The notes: a model not told the origin generated them from the sequence alone. DNA of 64,000 nt from a bacterium (GCA_030524675.1 JAUNGE010000001.1:62001-126000), one strand, 5' to 3'; positions 17,342 to 27,816 are shown, counted from the first letter of the stretch. Numbers and translations: made by a program.

Positions 17342-18733
17342 CTATCTTCCTCCCAGATTCCGGCTTCTTTCTTTTTTTCTTCTCATGACAGCAATAAAAA
17401 ATCCATCGCTTGGATGAATACCAGGTTTCAGCTGCACATATCCATCCCTCAGACTTTCCTCTGCCAGCGCCATCTTCGCCATTCCACGAATATCCACCGG
17501 CTCAAACGGAAACTGTTCCAAAAACCAGGCACGGTTTTCTTCGTTTTCTTCCGTACTGATGGTGCAGGTGCTGTATACCAGAATTCCGCCTGGTTTTACA
17601 TACTGCCAGGACGCAGCCAAAATCTCTCTTTGGAGTGCCTGCAGCTGCAAAATTTTTTCTCTGGAAGCACGGTATTTGATATCTGGTTTTCTTCCGATAA
17701 TTCCCAGACCAGAACAGGGCAGATCCGCCAGCACAATGTCCGCCATTTCCTTCCTTGACGCATCGAACACTCTGGCATCCCAGACAGCTGTCTCTATATT
17801 TTGATATCCCGTGCGCGAAATATTGGAATCAATCAGCACTGTTTTTTCCTCACTCACATCCCGCGCCTCCACATGCCCGCTGCCATGCAACAGCTCTGCC
17901 ATGTGAAGCGCTTTTCCTCCAGGCGCTGCACACAGATCCATCACAAAATCCCCTTCTTTGGGCGCTGCGAACACACCGACAAGTGAGGAAGCCGTGTCCT
18001 GCACCTGCAGGTATCCCTTTAAAAATGCCTCTGTCTGTTCCAAAGAGTCAATCCCTGAAAGATACCACACATCGTCTGAGAGAGCTGACGGTTCACAGGA
18101 AATATTCTGGGAAGTTAGGGACTGCCGTATCTCTTCTGCGGACGCCTTTCCTGTCAGGAAACGCACAGCGAGCGGGCGCTCTTTCAAAAGTGCAGCGAGC
18201 ATCGTCTCCGTGTCCTCTCTTCCATACTGCGTTTCCCACATAGAGACAATCCACTGCGGCATCGAATAGCGAATCGACAGATTGTCCCCAAAAGAGATGG
18301 TTTCTTTTTCTCTCGCAACTGTGCGCAAGACCCCATTGACAAATCCCTTTAATCCGGAAAACCCGCGTTTTTCCATGAGTTTTACTGCCTCATTGCAGAC
18401 GGCTGAAGCTGGCACGCGGTCCATATACAGAAGCTGATAAACGGACATCCGAAGAAGCGTGCGTACCAGAGGTTTCATCTTTTTTACTGGCGTTTTGGAA
18501 AAGCGGTTCAGCACAGCATCCATCTGCAAGAGGTATTCCAGTGTGCCTTCTGATACTCTCGTAATAAAAGCCCTCTCCTGCTTCGCCAGATACTGATACT
18601 TGGTGAGCGCCTGGCGCAGCACCAGATGGATAAACTGGTCTTTCTCCAGCACTTCCATCAGAACATCCAGAGCAATTTCCCGCTCTGTGATGGATTTTTT
18701 CTGTTTTGTCACATTTTTTGCCACATTAGTCAT
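17342..18733 (-). CDS. rsmB: 16S rRNA m5C967 methyltransferase
   Basis: 463 residues. The N-terminal NusB-like helical domain (about 15-145) is followed by a Rossmann methyltransferase with DLCAAPGGKALH (SAM), VLADLPCSGLG (first catalytic Cys) and YSTCTIS (second Cys), the two-Cys arrangement of RsmB/Nop2 enzymes. The frame can start with TTG at 18751. The ATG at 18733 has GGAGG eleven bases upstream and overlaps the preceding gene by eight bases (ATGACTAA), so I prefer it. It adds a methyl group to C967 of 16S rRNA. Confidence 0.96.
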   Translation of the reverse strand: MTNVAKNVTKQKKSITEREIALDVLMEVLEKDQFIHLVLRQALTKYQYLAKQERAFITRVSEGTLEYLLQMDAVLNRFSKTPVKKMKPLVRTLLRMSVYQLLYMDRVPASAVCNEAVKLMEKRGFSGLKGFVNGVLRTVAREKETISFGDNLSIRYSMPQWIVSMWETQYGREDTETMLAALLKERPLAVRFLTGKASAEEIRQSLTSQNISCEPSALSDDVWYLSGIDSLEQTEAFLKGYLQVQDTASSLVGVFAAPKEGDFVMDLCAAPGGKALHMAELLHGSGHVEARDVSEEKTVLIDSNISRTGYQNIETAVWDARVFDASRKEMADIVLADLPCSGLGIIGRKPDIKYRASREKILQLQALQREILAASWQYVKPGGILVYSTCTISTEENEENRAWFLEQFPFEPVDIRGMAKMALAEESLRDGYVQLKPGIHPSDGFFIAVMRRKKERSRNLGGR

Positions 18734-19445
18734 CTCTTCTGCGTCCTCCAAACAGGAGAATCAAACGCAAAAGCTGCAAAACGGCAGAAGCTGCCCCTGC
18801 CACATATGTCATCGCCGCTGCGCCGAGCACTTTTTTGGTGATTTTCACCTCGTCCTCTGCCAGAATACCTGTCTCATCCAGCAGGCGGACGGCTCTCGAG
18901 GAAGCGTTGAACTCCACCGGAAGCGTCACCAGCTGAAACAGCACAGCAAGTGAAAAGCACAGAATACCGATTTCTACCAGAGGCGAACCCAGTCCGCCGA
19001 TGAACAGCCCCAGAAGAATCAATGGCCAGGAAATCTGCTGCCCAATATTGACAACCGGCACAATCGCTGCGCGCACGCGAAGGGGCACATAGTCCGTATT
19101 GTCCTGAATTGCATGCCCACACTCATGTGCCGCCACACCGATTGCAGAGACAGAGGTCTGATTGTATACAGACTGCGACAGATTTACTGTCTTTGTGCGG
19201 GGATCATAGTGGTCCGTCAGATTTCCGTTCACCTGCTGCACCGTCACATCATAAATACCCTGTGAGCGCAGCAGACGTCTCGCTGCCTCCGCCCCAGTCA
19301 TACCAGTCTTCGAGCGCACACGGCTGTATTTACTGAACGTCGAATTCACTCTCGCAGAAGCGACCATTGTGATGACGACGCCAATCAGCAGCAAAAAAAT
19401 GGTAGGATCAAACAATCCATATCCATAACCATAGCCATATCTCAT
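18726..19445 (-). CDS. YugP-type membrane zinc metallopeptidase
   Basis: 239 residues. A Tyr-Gly repeat N-terminus (MRYGYGYGYG) precedes the first membrane helix (about 12-30). The zinc site AAHECGHAIQ (HExxH) is at about 113-117, and two to three further helices follow, as in the Zn_peptidase_2 (YugP) family. The gene sits in the conserved fmt-yugP-rsmB position. The physiological substrate is not established; family placement suggests membrane protein quality control. The start lies six bases after the fmt stop and the end overlaps rsmB by eight bases, so the three are probably coupled. Confidence 0.92.
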   Translation of the reverse strand: MRYGYGYGYGLFDPTIFLLLIGVVITMVASARVNSTFSKYSRVRSKTGMTGAEAARRLLRSQGIYDVTVQQVNGNLTDHYDPRTKTVNLSQSVYNQTSVSAIGVAAHECGHAIQDNTDYVPLRVRAAIVPVVNIGQQISWPLILLGLFIGGLGSPLVEIGILCFSLAVLFQLVTLPVEFNASSRAVRLLDETGILAEDEVKITKKVLGAAAMTYVAGAASAVLQLLRLILLFGGRRRDD

Positions 19446-19451
19446 ATTTTA

Positions 19452-20399
19452 TCAACATCCTTTCTGAAAACACACACCAGGCTCCATGGAAAATCCGCGC
19501 AGGAATGACGCCGTATCCATCCGTTTCTTTCCCTGAAGCTGAATTTCGCGGATGGCAAGACTGCCTTTGCCGGTCTGCACATAGATTCTGTCTTTTGTCA
19601 CTTTCCACACACAGCCGGCCTGACGGTGTGCAGCATCCTCGGCATCGCAAGCCACGACGTCTGCCGCCCAGATTTTTACTGTCTTATCCTCATACTGCGT
19701 GTACGCGCTTGGCCACGGATTTAAGCCCCGCACCAGCCGCTCAATCGATGCGGCATCTTTTGTCCAGTCAATGTCTCCCTGCGCTTTATGCAGCATTTTC
19801 ACATAGCAGGTCTCGCCCTCCTGCGCAACCGGAGCGAGCGTCCCTTCTTCCAGCTTCTTTAAAGTGGAGAGAATCAGCTCTCCTCCTGCTATACTGAGCT
19901 TTTCACTCAGGCTTCCTGCTGTCTCATCCGGCGCAATCGCAACCACTCTCTGCTCCAAAATATCGCCGGTATCAATTCCTGTATCCATCTGCATTGTGGT
20001 GATGCCGGTTTCTTTCTCCCCATTGATAATCACCCAGTTGATGGGCGCCGCCCCGCGGTACATCGGAAGCAGGGATGCATGCACGTTGACGCATCCATAT
20101 TTGGGAATTTCCAAAAGCGTCTTCGACAAAATCTGTCCAAACGCCGCAGTCACAATCACATCGGGCGCCAGGTCGCGCAGCACCTGCAGAAAACTCTCAT
20201 CTCTGACACGCGCCGGCTGATATACCAAAATCCCACATGCGACCGCCTTTTCTTTCACTGGAGTCATCAAAACCGCCTTGCCGCGGCCTTTTGGTTTGTC
20301 CGGCTGCGTCACGACCGCCAGCACATCGTGGCCGCCTTTTATGAGCGCATCAAGAGTCGGCACGGCAAAATCCGGTGTTCCCATAAATACAACTTTCAT
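19452..20399 (-). CDS. fmt: Methionyl-tRNA formyltransferase
   Basis: 315 residues of standard length. VVFMGTPDFAVPTL is the N-terminal formyl-transferase signature. The active-site block VNVHASLLPMYRGAAPINW holds the catalytic Asn and His, and MDTGIDTGDI supplies the Asp. A C-terminal OB-like domain (about 210-310) binds the tRNA acceptor. It formylates initiator Met-tRNA with 10-formyl-THF. The next gene upstream, def, removes the formyl group, and fhs in the same chromosomal region makes the formyl donor. GGAGG precedes the ATG. Confidence 0.98.
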   Translation of the reverse strand: MKVVFMGTPDFAVPTLDALIKGGHDVLAVVTQPDKPKGRGKAVLMTPVKEKAVACGILVYQPARVRDESFLQVLRDLAPDVIVTAAFGQILSKTLLEIPKYGCVNVHASLLPMYRGAAPINWVIINGEKETGITTMQMDTGIDTGDILEQRVVAIAPDETAGSLSEKLSIAGGELILSTLKKLEEGTLAPVAQEGETCYVKMLHKAQGDIDWTKDAASIERLVRGLNPWPSAYTQYEDKTVKIWAADVVACDAEDAAHRQAGCVWKVTKDRIYVQTGKGSLAIREIQLQGKKRMDTASFLRGFSMEPGVCFQKGC

Positions 20400-20419
20400 T
20401 CTGTTTCCTCCTCTGCCGT

Positions 20420-20896
20420 TTATTCTTCTTCGTCTGCCTCGACATCCTCCAGCTCGCCTTCCACCAGGTCCACATAGATTTTTCCGTCCAGGTGGTCACA
20501 TTCATGGCAGATGGCGCGCGCCAGAAGTTCCGTTCCCTCCAGCACGTACTCCTTCATCGTTTCATCCAGCGCTTTCACCTTGACATAATTCGGGCGAGTC
20601 ACAATGCCGCGCTTTCCAGGAACGCTCAGGCATCCCTCATATCCGGTCTGTGAATCTCTTGTCTCCAAAATTTCCGGATTGATGAGCACATACTGGTTTT
20701 CTCCGTCCACATCAATTACCACAATTCTCTTTAAAACGCCTACCTGGGAGGCAGCCAGGCCGCAGCCATTTGTCTCGTACATAGTCTCAAACATATCCTC
20801 AATCAGCGCCAGTGTCCGAGGCGTCATCACTTTGACCGGTTTACAGGTCTTTCTTAGAATATCATCTCCAAGTTCTCTCACTTTACGCATTGCCAT
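20420..20896 (-). CDS. def: Peptide deformylase
   Basis: 158 residues. The three PDF motifs are intact: GCGLAASQVG, EGCLSVPG (metal Cys) and HECDHLDG (HExxH). It removes N-formyl from nascent proteins using a bound divalent metal. The frame can start at a GTG (20905), but the ATG at 20896 is ten bases from AGGAG and gives a normal N-terminus (MAMRKVRELGDDILR). Its C-terminus is strongly acidic (about eight Glu/Asp in the last twelve residues). It lies between priA and fmt in the conserved order. Confidence 0.97.
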   Translation of the reverse strand: MAMRKVRELGDDILRKTCKPVKVMTPRTLALIEDMFETMYETNGCGLAASQVGVLKRIVVIDVDGENQYVLINPEILETRDSQTGYEGCLSVPGKRGIVTRPNYVKVKALDETMKEYVLEGTELLARAICHECDHLDGKIYVDLVEGELEDVEADEEE

Positions 20897-20956
20897 ATGA
20901 TACACTCTCCTTTTTTCATTCCTTCGTCTTTTTACCGATACAGAGTTTCTGATTTC

Positions 20957-23176
20957 TTAGCTAAAATCAAACAGGAAAGAAACTTTAGCAAACCAGGGCA
21001 TTGCTCCTGCCGCTATCTCCATCCGTTCCTTTATCTGTAACAGTATATCATAATTTTCTTGTTTCAAATATAAAATTTTCCTGTATATATCATTAATTTT
21101 ATAGACAGGTGCCTCCGCAGGTCCCACAATCTGAAGTCTTGAGACTTCCGTCTGCGCCCAGAGCCACCGCTCTGTCCAGTTCGCCGCATCGGTCACGGCC
21201 TCCTCACACTCTGAAGTCATAAGGACAGTCAACAGTGTACAGGATGGCGGGTAATGCAGCATCCTGCGGTATGCCATCTCTTTTTGATAAAAATACTCAT
21301 AATCTTGATTTGCCGCTGCCTGGATGCTGTAATGTTCCGGCTGATAGGTCTGAATCACCACATCCCCCGCTGCGGCATCTCTTCCCGCTCGCCCCGCTGC
21401 CTGTGTCAGCAAGGCAAACGTATTCTCACTGCACCGGTAATCCGGCGCATGCAGCGATACATCCGCCGCCAGGATTCCCACTAATGTGACGCGCGGGAAA
21501 TCATGTCCTTTCACAATCATCTGCGTGCCAATCAAAATATCCGCCTGCCCTTCATGAAAGGCGGCCAGAATCTCCTCATGTCCCGTTTTTCCGGACGTTG
21601 TGTCCAGATCCATTCGCAAGATTCTAGCATCCGGAAATATCTTTTTCGTGTACTCCTCAATCTTCTGCGTGCCGGTTCCAAACCCAGCGAGATATGTGGA
21701 ACCGCACTTTGGACACAGTTTCGGCATTTCCATCTGGTATCCGCAGTAATGGCATTTCAGCCTGCCGTCTCTGTGGTACGTCAGTGAGACATCACAGTGC
21801 GGGCATTTGATGGCCTCCCCGCAGCTTCGGCAGGAGATGAAGTTCGAGTAACCGCGCCGATTCATAAACAGAATGATCTGTTCGCCTCTCGCCAGCTTTT
21901 CCTCCATCAGTTCTCTTAACGTCCGGCTGAATATGGATTTATTTCCTTCCATCAGCTCCGCTCTCAAATCCACAATCTGCACCCTTGCCAGCTGGCTGTT
22001 TGCCTTCGCGCGTCTCGTCAGTTTGTACAGATGATACTGTCCCTGCAGTGCCCTGGTGTATGCCGTCAGAGACGGTGTGGCAGACCCTAGAATCAGGGAG
22101 GCATGGTTGATTTTTGCCCACTGTACAGCAGTTTCCCTCGCATGATAGCGCGGAGCAGTTTCGCTCTTGTAGGCGCTCTCGTGCTCCTCATCCATCACAA
22201 TCAGCCCCAGATTCGGAAACGGTGTAAACAGCGCGGACCTCGGACCAATCATAATCTGAATCTCCCCACGCTTCGCCCGCTCAAACTGGTCATACCGCTC
22301 TCCCGCAGAAAGTCTGGAATTGATAATCGAGACTTTATCCCCGAATCTTCGATAAAACCGCATCACGGTCTGATACGTCAGTGCAATCTCAGGAATTAGA
22401 AGTGTCACCTGCTTTCCGCTTTTTATCACTCTGTCCATACATTCCATGTAGACTTCGGTTTTGCCGCTTCCGGTAATCCCATAAATCAGGCTCGTGCCGC
22501 GCTCTCCGGCCTGGTAGCGGGTCCAGAAATCTTCAACTATCTGTCTTTGTTCCTCGTTAAACACCACCGGCTGCTCCTGCTGCCTTTCCACATGAATGGG
22601 GTTGCGGTATACTCCCATGGTCTCCACTGCAACAAGTCCTTTTTTCACAAGCGGCTCCCAGGTGGACGGTGTGAGAGCCAGCGTATGCGTGGCTGTCTCC
22701 CAGGAAACACGTTCGGTCTTTGAGAAGGCCAGAAGAAGCCGCGCGCGCGCCGCATAATGCCTTCGCTCTGCTTCCTCCTGCAACTGCTTTAGCTCTTCGC
22801 CTGTTCCCAGAAACCGCAATGTCTTTTTCTCGATTCCTTTGACTTGCTTTTTTACGGGAACGACTGTTTTCAATGCCTGATTCATCGTGGAACCATAGTG
22901 TTCTTTCATCCACCATGCAAGCGCAATAAGTCGGGACTCGACAGAAACACTTCCTGTCACAACCCCGACAATTTCTTTTATTTTTTCTAACGGATAATCA
23001 GCATGGTCGCGAATTCCCACTACATATCCTTTGATATTCCGGTTTCCCTTTCCGAAGGGAATCAGAACCTGGTCTCCGGCGCTAAGAGAGTCCTCCAGGT
23101 GCGCCGGAATCCGGTACTGGAAAATTTTATCCAGCTTTTCATGTGAAATATCGACAATTACATCTGCAAATTTCAT
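20957..23176 (-). CDS. priA: Primosomal protein N', replication-restart helicase
   Basis: 739 residues. The N-terminal DNA-binding domain (ADVIVDISHEKLD, about 1-110) is followed by a superfamily 2 helicase core with Walker A GITGSGKTEVY and DEEH. Eight zinc cysteines lie in CRSCGEAIKCPHC, CHYCG and CPKCGS, and motifs V/VI include QAAGRAGRD. It reloads the replisome at collapsed forks. The ATG at 23191 is possible, but homologues normally begin at M(K/R)xADVIVD, which corresponds to 23176, with AGGAAGG just upstream. Confidence 0.97.
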   Translation of the reverse strand: MKFADVIVDISHEKLDKIFQYRIPAHLEDSLSAGDQVLIPFGKGNRNIKGYVVGIRDHADYPLEKIKEIVGVVTGSVSVESRLIALAWWMKEHYGSTMNQALKTVVPVKKQVKGIEKKTLRFLGTGEELKQLQEEAERRHYAARARLLLAFSKTERVSWETATHTLALTPSTWEPLVKKGLVAVETMGVYRNPIHVERQQEQPVVFNEEQRQIVEDFWTRYQAGERGTSLIYGITGSGKTEVYMECMDRVIKSGKQVTLLIPEIALTYQTVMRFYRRFGDKVSIINSRLSAGERYDQFERAKRGEIQIMIGPRSALFTPFPNLGLIVMDEEHESAYKSETAPRYHARETAVQWAKINHASLILGSATPSLTAYTRALQGQYHLYKLTRRAKANSQLARVQIVDLRAELMEGNKSIFSRTLRELMEEKLARGEQIILFMNRRGYSNFISCRSCGEAIKCPHCDVSLTYHRDGRLKCHYCGYQMEMPKLCPKCGSTYLAGFGTGTQKIEEYTKKIFPDARILRMDLDTTSGKTGHEEILAAFHEGQADILIGTQMIVKGHDFPRVTLVGILAADVSLHAPDYRCSENTFALLTQAAGRAGRDAAAGDVVIQTYQPEHYSIQAAANQDYEYFYQKEMAYRRMLHYPPSCTLLTVLMTSECEEAVTDAANWTERWLWAQTEVSRLQIVGPAEAPVYKINDIYRKILYLKQENYDILLQIKERMEIAAGAMPWFAKVSFLFDFS

Positions 23177-23209
23177 TGCCCTTCCTGCCATTCTTCTATC
23201 CAGTCTTTC

Positions 23210-24604
23210 TTACTTTTGTGTCTGTTCTTTACCGTCTTCTCGCAGCAGATGAGCAGAAACCTCAAACAGTTTCATACTGTTGGAACCCTTCAGAAGGATG
23301 CAGTCGTCCGGTTTTAACAGTCCATCTAAGAATAGAATCACATCCTCATTCTTCATGAAAGAGACAACCTGGATATTTTTTGCGGCATCCAGCACGCCCT
23401 TTGCAATCTGTTTTGCCAGAGGACCGCATGTGACAAGAAAATCAATGTTCTGCTCTGCAGCAAACTGTCCTATCTCATAATGGAATGCCGAGGCATCCTT
23501 TCCAAGCTCTTTCATATCTGCAAGGACAGCAATCCGCCTCTTTCCGCTCATGGAAGCGAGCACTCGAATTGCTGCTTTCATGGAGGCGGGGCTTGCATTG
23601 TAAGAATCATTGATGACAGTGATGCCATCTTTTCTGTACACCTGCTGCCGGTTCTCAAACCCCTCAAACTGCTCCAGCACCTTTGCCGCATCCTTCATGG
23701 GAACTTTGTACTCACCAGCTACTGCGAGAGCCGCCATCGCATTTAAAACATTGTGCTCTCCCATCACATGAAGGCGCACGCGAACCCGCTCGGCTGCGTG
23801 AACCGCAGTAAACACCGGATATCCTTCCTCCAGAGAAATCTCCTCCGCCCGATAATCCGCCTGCTTTCCTGTTCCGTAATACAGGGTGCGAAAGCCCTCT
23901 CTCGCCCGCGTGTGCATCAGCATGTCATCGTCTGCATTCAAAATAAGCGTTCCGCCCTCTTTCAGTCCATCCTGGATTGTCAGTTTTTCCCGATAGATAT
24001 TTTCTCTGGAGCCAAGCTGTTCGATGTGTGTGACGCCAATGTTGGTAATTACAGCCATATCTGGTCTCGCAATCTTTGCAATCACAGACAGTTCTCCAGG
24101 TTCACTCATGCCGAGTTCAATCACGCCGATTTCATCTTTGGATGTGATTTCAGAGAGAGTGATGGGAAGCCCAACCTGACTATTCTTATTTCCAGGCGTT
24201 TTGTACACAGAAAATCCTGCGGACAGTGCCAGCGCAATCATTTCTCTTGTCGTCGTCTTTCCCACACTTCCGGTAATGCCCACTAACGGCAGTGTCATCT
24301 GATTTCTGTATGCATACCCCAGCTTTTGCAGTGCCTTTTTGGTATCCTCGACGCGAATCCATGGCACTCGTGAGTCATTAGGCACCTGATGTCTGCTGGT
24401 AAACACGGCAGCAGCCCCATTTTGAATTGCCTGCCCAAGAAACTTGTGCGCATCCACCTTCTCTCCGATTAACGGTACAAACAGGGCATGTTCCGGAATA
24501 TTTCTGGAATCAATGCTGATATGGACAATGGGTGTATCTTCGTCACCGCAGAGAATCTCTCCTCCTGCTGCCTCAGCAATCTTTCTCACCGTCATGTTTT
24601 CCAT
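23210..24604 (-). CDS. murF: UDP-MurNAc-tripeptide--D-Ala-D-Ala ligase
   Basis: 464 residues of Mur ligase fold. The N-terminal UDP-binding domain has HISIDSRNI and FVPLIGEKVDAHKF. The ATP domain has GITGSVGKTTTREM (Ser in the P-loop rather than the common Asn), ELGMSEPGE and TNIGVTHIE, and the C-terminal domain has NDSYNASPASM. It adds D-Ala-D-Ala to the muramyl tripeptide in the cytoplasm. It overlaps murE by 32 bases, so expression should be tightly coupled. The murE-murF pair at the head of this operon links wall synthesis with the PASTA kinase genes downstream. Confidence 0.96.
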   Translation of the reverse strand: MENMTVRKIAEAAGGEILCGDEDTPIVHISIDSRNIPEHALFVPLIGEKVDAHKFLGQAIQNGAAAVFTSRHQVPNDSRVPWIRVEDTKKALQKLGYAYRNQMTLPLVGITGSVGKTTTREMIALALSAGFSVYKTPGNKNSQVGLPITLSEITSKDEIGVIELGMSEPGELSVIAKIARPDMAVITNIGVTHIEQLGSRENIYREKLTIQDGLKEGGTLILNADDDMLMHTRAREGFRTLYYGTGKQADYRAEEISLEEGYPVFTAVHAAERVRVRLHVMGEHNVLNAMAALAVAGEYKVPMKDAAKVLEQFEGFENRQQVYRKDGITVINDSYNASPASMKAAIRVLASMSGKRRIAVLADMKELGKDASAFHYEIGQFAAEQNIDFLVTCGPLAKQIAKGVLDAAKNIQVVSFMKNEDVILFLDGLLKPDDCILLKGSNSMKLFEVSAHLLREDGKEQTQK

Positions 24605-26090
24605 CGTTTTTCATTCCTTTCACTGCTTCCAAAATTACTGCGCGGTCCAAAAACGGATAGCGGACGCCCTCGATTTCCTGGTAGTCTTCATGTCCCTTTC
24701 CGATCACCGCAATCATATCTCCAGGCTCTGCCTGCCTGATACTGTAAAAAATCGCCTCTCTCCTGTCAGGAACGACGATATAGTTTCCATTTGTCCGGTG
24801 CAGCCCCACCTTGATATCCTCAATAATATCCTCCACCTTCTCAAACCGTGAATTATCCGCAGTCACGATGCACAAATCTGCCATCCTTCCGCCGATTTCT
24901 CCCATAGAATACCGTCTGTCTTTCGCGCGGTTTCCGCCGCATCCAAACACGCAGACAAGGCGTTTCGGATGGTAGTCGCGCAGCGTTTCCAGAAGGCTCT
25001 CCATGCTGACTGCATTGTGCGCATAATCGACCAACACCGAATACTTATGGCAGGAATGGACAATCTCCATGCGGCCGTTGACCCGCACCTGGCAGAGTGC
25101 TTCCTGGATTTTCTCGTCGTCAAGGTCAAAAAAGCTGCACACACTGTACGCCGCGAGCGCATTGTATGCATTGAATTTTCCAGGGATTCCCACTCTCAAG
25201 GAGAGCGTTTTTCTAGTATCGGTTTTTACAGTGACCGGAAACTCCAGTCCCACAAACCCTGGCTCATGCAGGTAAGAAATCGTTCCCGCCTGAAAATCGG
25301 CGTCCTGCTTTAGGGAGAACGTGTAAGACTTGCAGCGCGCTCCCTGCATCATCTCTCTGCTGTGCGCGTCGTCGAGATTGAAAATGCCGATGCGGCAGCG
25401 GGAGAACAATTCTGCCTTGCAGTGTAAGTACTCGTCAAAATCCGCATGCTCATTCGGTCCGATATGGTCTGGAGAAATATTTGTGAAGACAGCGTACTGA
25501 AAGAAAATGCCGTCTATCCGGTGCATCTTCACTCCCTGGGAAGACACCTCCATCACCATGTACTCGCAGCCTTTCTCCACCATTTTTGCAAAATACTGCT
25601 GCAGCTCATACGACTCCGGCGTAGTGTTCCTGGTCGGATACGTCTCATCTGCAATCGTCACGCCGTTCGTTCCAATCATGCCGACCTTTTTGCCGCATGT
25701 CTCCAGAATCGCGCGTATCATATGAGTTGTTGTCGTCTTTCCCTTTGTACCCGTCACGCCGATTGTAATCATTTTTTCAGCCGGATGCCCGAACCTAGCG
25801 GCTGCCAGATATGCGAGCGCCTGTCTTCCGTTCGGGGTGGAAACGACTGTCACATCCGCGGGAAATGCCTCCGGTATGCTCCATCCATCTTCCACCACCA
25901 AAACACGGCAGCCTGCCGAAAGGATGTCAGGGATAAAGTCATGTGAATCCCTGACACTTCCTTTCATGCAGACAAAAACCGTATCGGGCGCTGCCTTTCT
26001 GGAATCATAGCACACATCTGCCACATACACATCCGTGCTTCCCTGAAGGATTTTCCAGGGAAATCCACAAAGCCAATCGCTAAAAATCAT
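24573..26090 (-). CDS. murE: UDP-MurNAc-tripeptide synthetase, MurE
   Basis: 505 residues with the MurE three-domain layout: GVTGTKGKTTTTHM for ATP, TTPES and EVSSQG motifs, and a C-terminal ligase domain with VDYAHN and FGCGGNRAKDRR. The residue-three selectivity motif reads DNSR instead of the DNPR of typical meso-DAP-adding enzymes or the D(D/N)P(N/A) of lysine-adding ones. The Arg that contacts DAP is kept, so DAP is the likely substrate, but this is inference. The frame opens with TTG at 26102; the ATG at 26090 has GGAGG five bases upstream and is used here. Confidence 0.93.
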   Translation of the reverse strand: MIFSDWLCGFPWKILQGSTDVYVADVCYDSRKAAPDTVFVCMKGSVRDSHDFIPDILSAGCRVLVVEDGWSIPEAFPADVTVVSTPNGRQALAYLAAARFGHPAEKMITIGVTGTKGKTTTTHMIRAILETCGKKVGMIGTNGVTIADETYPTRNTTPESYELQQYFAKMVEKGCEYMVMEVSSQGVKMHRIDGIFFQYAVFTNISPDHIGPNEHADFDEYLHCKAELFSRCRIGIFNLDDAHSREMMQGARCKSYTFSLKQDADFQAGTISYLHEPGFVGLEFPVTVKTDTRKTLSLRVGIPGKFNAYNALAAYSVCSFFDLDDEKIQEALCQVRVNGRMEIVHSCHKYSVLVDYAHNAVSMESLLETLRDYHPKRLVCVFGCGGNRAKDRRYSMGEIGGRMADLCIVTADNSRFEKVEDIIEDIKVGLHRTNGNYIVVPDRREAIFYSIRQAEPGDMIAVIGKGHEDYQEIEGVRYPFLDRAVILEAVKGMKNDGKHDGEKDC

Positions 26091-26145
26091 AGAATCCTCC
26101 AATTACCTGATTTTACCTACTATCTTATCCTGTCTTTTCTTTTGT

Positions 26146-27816
26146 TTAGAACAGTCCTGTGATAACGCCGTCCTCATTCACATCAATATTGTCAGCTGCC
26201 GGCTTCTTCGGAAGACCTGGCATTGTCATAATCGCGCCTGTCAGAACGACAACAAAACCTGCCCCTGCGCTGACATACGCATCGCGCACATTGATGGTAA
26301 ATCCAGTCGGACGTCCCAGCTTGGTCTGGTCGTCAGAGAGAGAGTACTGGTTCTTTGCCATGCAGACCGGAAGATTTCCAAAGCCCATCTCCTCAATCTT
26401 CGCCAGAGCTTTGCTCGCTGCCGGTGCATAAGATACGCCGTCTGCGCCGTAGATTTCTGTCGCAATCGTCTTGATTTTGTCTTTCAAGCTCATATCATCC
26501 TCGTACAGTGGTTTGAAATGGCTCTCTTTCGTCTCCAGAGTCTTCACCACCTTCTCAGCCAGAGCCACACCGCCCTCGCCGCCATTTGCCCAGACTTCAG
26601 ACAGAGCGAACTCACATCCGCGCTCTTCACAGAAGTTCTTAATAAATTCATATTCCGCTTCTGTGTCCGAAGTGAAGGAATTTAAGGTGACAACAACCGG
26701 AACCTGGTATTTCTGGATATTTTCAATGTGTTTCTCCAGATTTACAATTCCTCTCTTCAAAGCATCCATATTTTCCTCAGCCAGCATGTTCTTCGGCACG
26801 CCGCCGTTGTATTTTAACGCACGCACAGTCGCAACCAAAACGACCGCATCCGGTTTTAATCCCGCTTTGCGGCACTTGATGTCGAAGAATTTCTCTGCTC
26901 CAAGGTCCGCGCCAAATCCAGCCTCTGTCACCACGATGTCAGCCAGTTTCAGAGCTGTCTTTGTAGCGCGCACACTGTTACATCCATGTGCAATATTTGC
27001 GAACGGTCCGCCATGAACCAGTGCGCCTGTATGCTCCAGAGTCTGAATCAAATTTGGCTTCAATGCGTCTTTTAAGAGTGCCGCCATAGCGCCGACCGCG
27101 TTCAGGTCTTTTGCTGTCACGGGCTCCCCTGCGAAGTTGTAAGCCACAATAATCTTTCCAAGGCGCTCCTTCAAATCGGCCATATCGTTCGCCAGACAGA
27201 GAATTGCCATAATTTCAGACGCCACAGTGATAACAAAGTGGTCCTCTCTCACCACGCCGTCTGCCTTTGTACCGAGTCCCACAACCACGTTCCGAAGCAC
27301 GCGGTCATTCATATCCACGCAGCGTTTCCAGAGAATCTGTCTTGTGTCGATGCCGAGTGCATTGCCCTGCTGAATATGGTTATCCAAAAGTGCTGCGAGC
27401 AGGTTGTTTGCAGATGTGATGGCGTGGAAATCTCCTGTAAAATGCAGATTCAAGTCTTCCATCGGCACAACCTGGGCATAGCCGCCGCCTGCTGCGCCGC
27501 CCTTGATACCAAAACACGGTCCCAAAGACGGTTCTCTTAAGGCAATCAACGCTTTTTTGCCAATTTTTGCAAGCGCCTGTCCAAGTCCTACGCTGGTGGT
27601 TGTCTTTCCTTCTCCCGCAGGAGTCGGGTTGATGGCAGTCACCAGGACCAGTTTTCCGTCTGGGTTGTCCTTCACCTCATTCCAGAGCTCATCTGTCAGT
27701 TTTGCCTTGTACTTTCCATAGAATTCCAGGTCATCTTCCTGAATTCCATACTGTGCTGCCACGTCGCGGATATGCAGCATGTTTGCTTCCTGTGCAATTT
27801 GAATATCAGTTTTCAT
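26146..27816 (-). CDS. fhs: Formate--tetrahydrofolate ligase
   Basis: 556 residues, normal size for formyl-THF synthetase. The P-loop [16 protein letters not shown], the [20 protein letters not shown] block and the C-terminal [12 protein letters not shown] are hallmarks. It makes 10-formyl-THF from formate and ATP, feeding purine synthesis, Fmt (19452-20399) and, in acetogenic relatives, the methyl branch of the Wood-Ljungdahl pathway. GAGGAGG precedes its ATG. It follows ftsK by 83 bases with an ATTTGCCA hairpin in the gap, and precedes murE by 55 bases, so it may share transcripts with either side. Confidence 0.98.
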   Translation of the reverse strand: MKTDIQIAQEANMLHIRDVAAQYGIQEDDLEFYGKYKAKLTDELWNEVKDNPDGKLVLVTAINPTPAGEGKTTTSVGLGQALAKIGKKALIALREPSLGPCFGIKGGAAGGGYAQVVPMEDLNLHFTGDFHAITSANNLLAALLDNHIQQGNALGIDTRQILWKRCVDMNDRVLRNVVVGLGTKADGVVREDHFVITVASEIMAILCLANDMADLKERLGKIIVAYNFAGEPVTAKDLNAVGAMAALLKDALKPNLIQTLEHTGALVHGGPFANIAHGCNSVRATKTALKLADIVVTEAGFGADLGAEKFFDIKCRKAGLKPDAVVLVATVRALKYNGGVPKNMLAEENMDALKRGIVNLEKHIENIQKYQVPVVVTLNSFTSDTEAEYEFIKNFCEERGCEFALSEVWANGGEGGVALAEKVVKTLETKESHFKPLYEDDMSLKDKIKTIATEIYGADGVSYAPAASKALAKIEEMGFGNLPVCMAKNQYSLSDDQTKLGRPTGFTINVRDAYVSAGAGFVVVLTGAIMTMPGLPKKPAADNIDVNEDGVITGLF

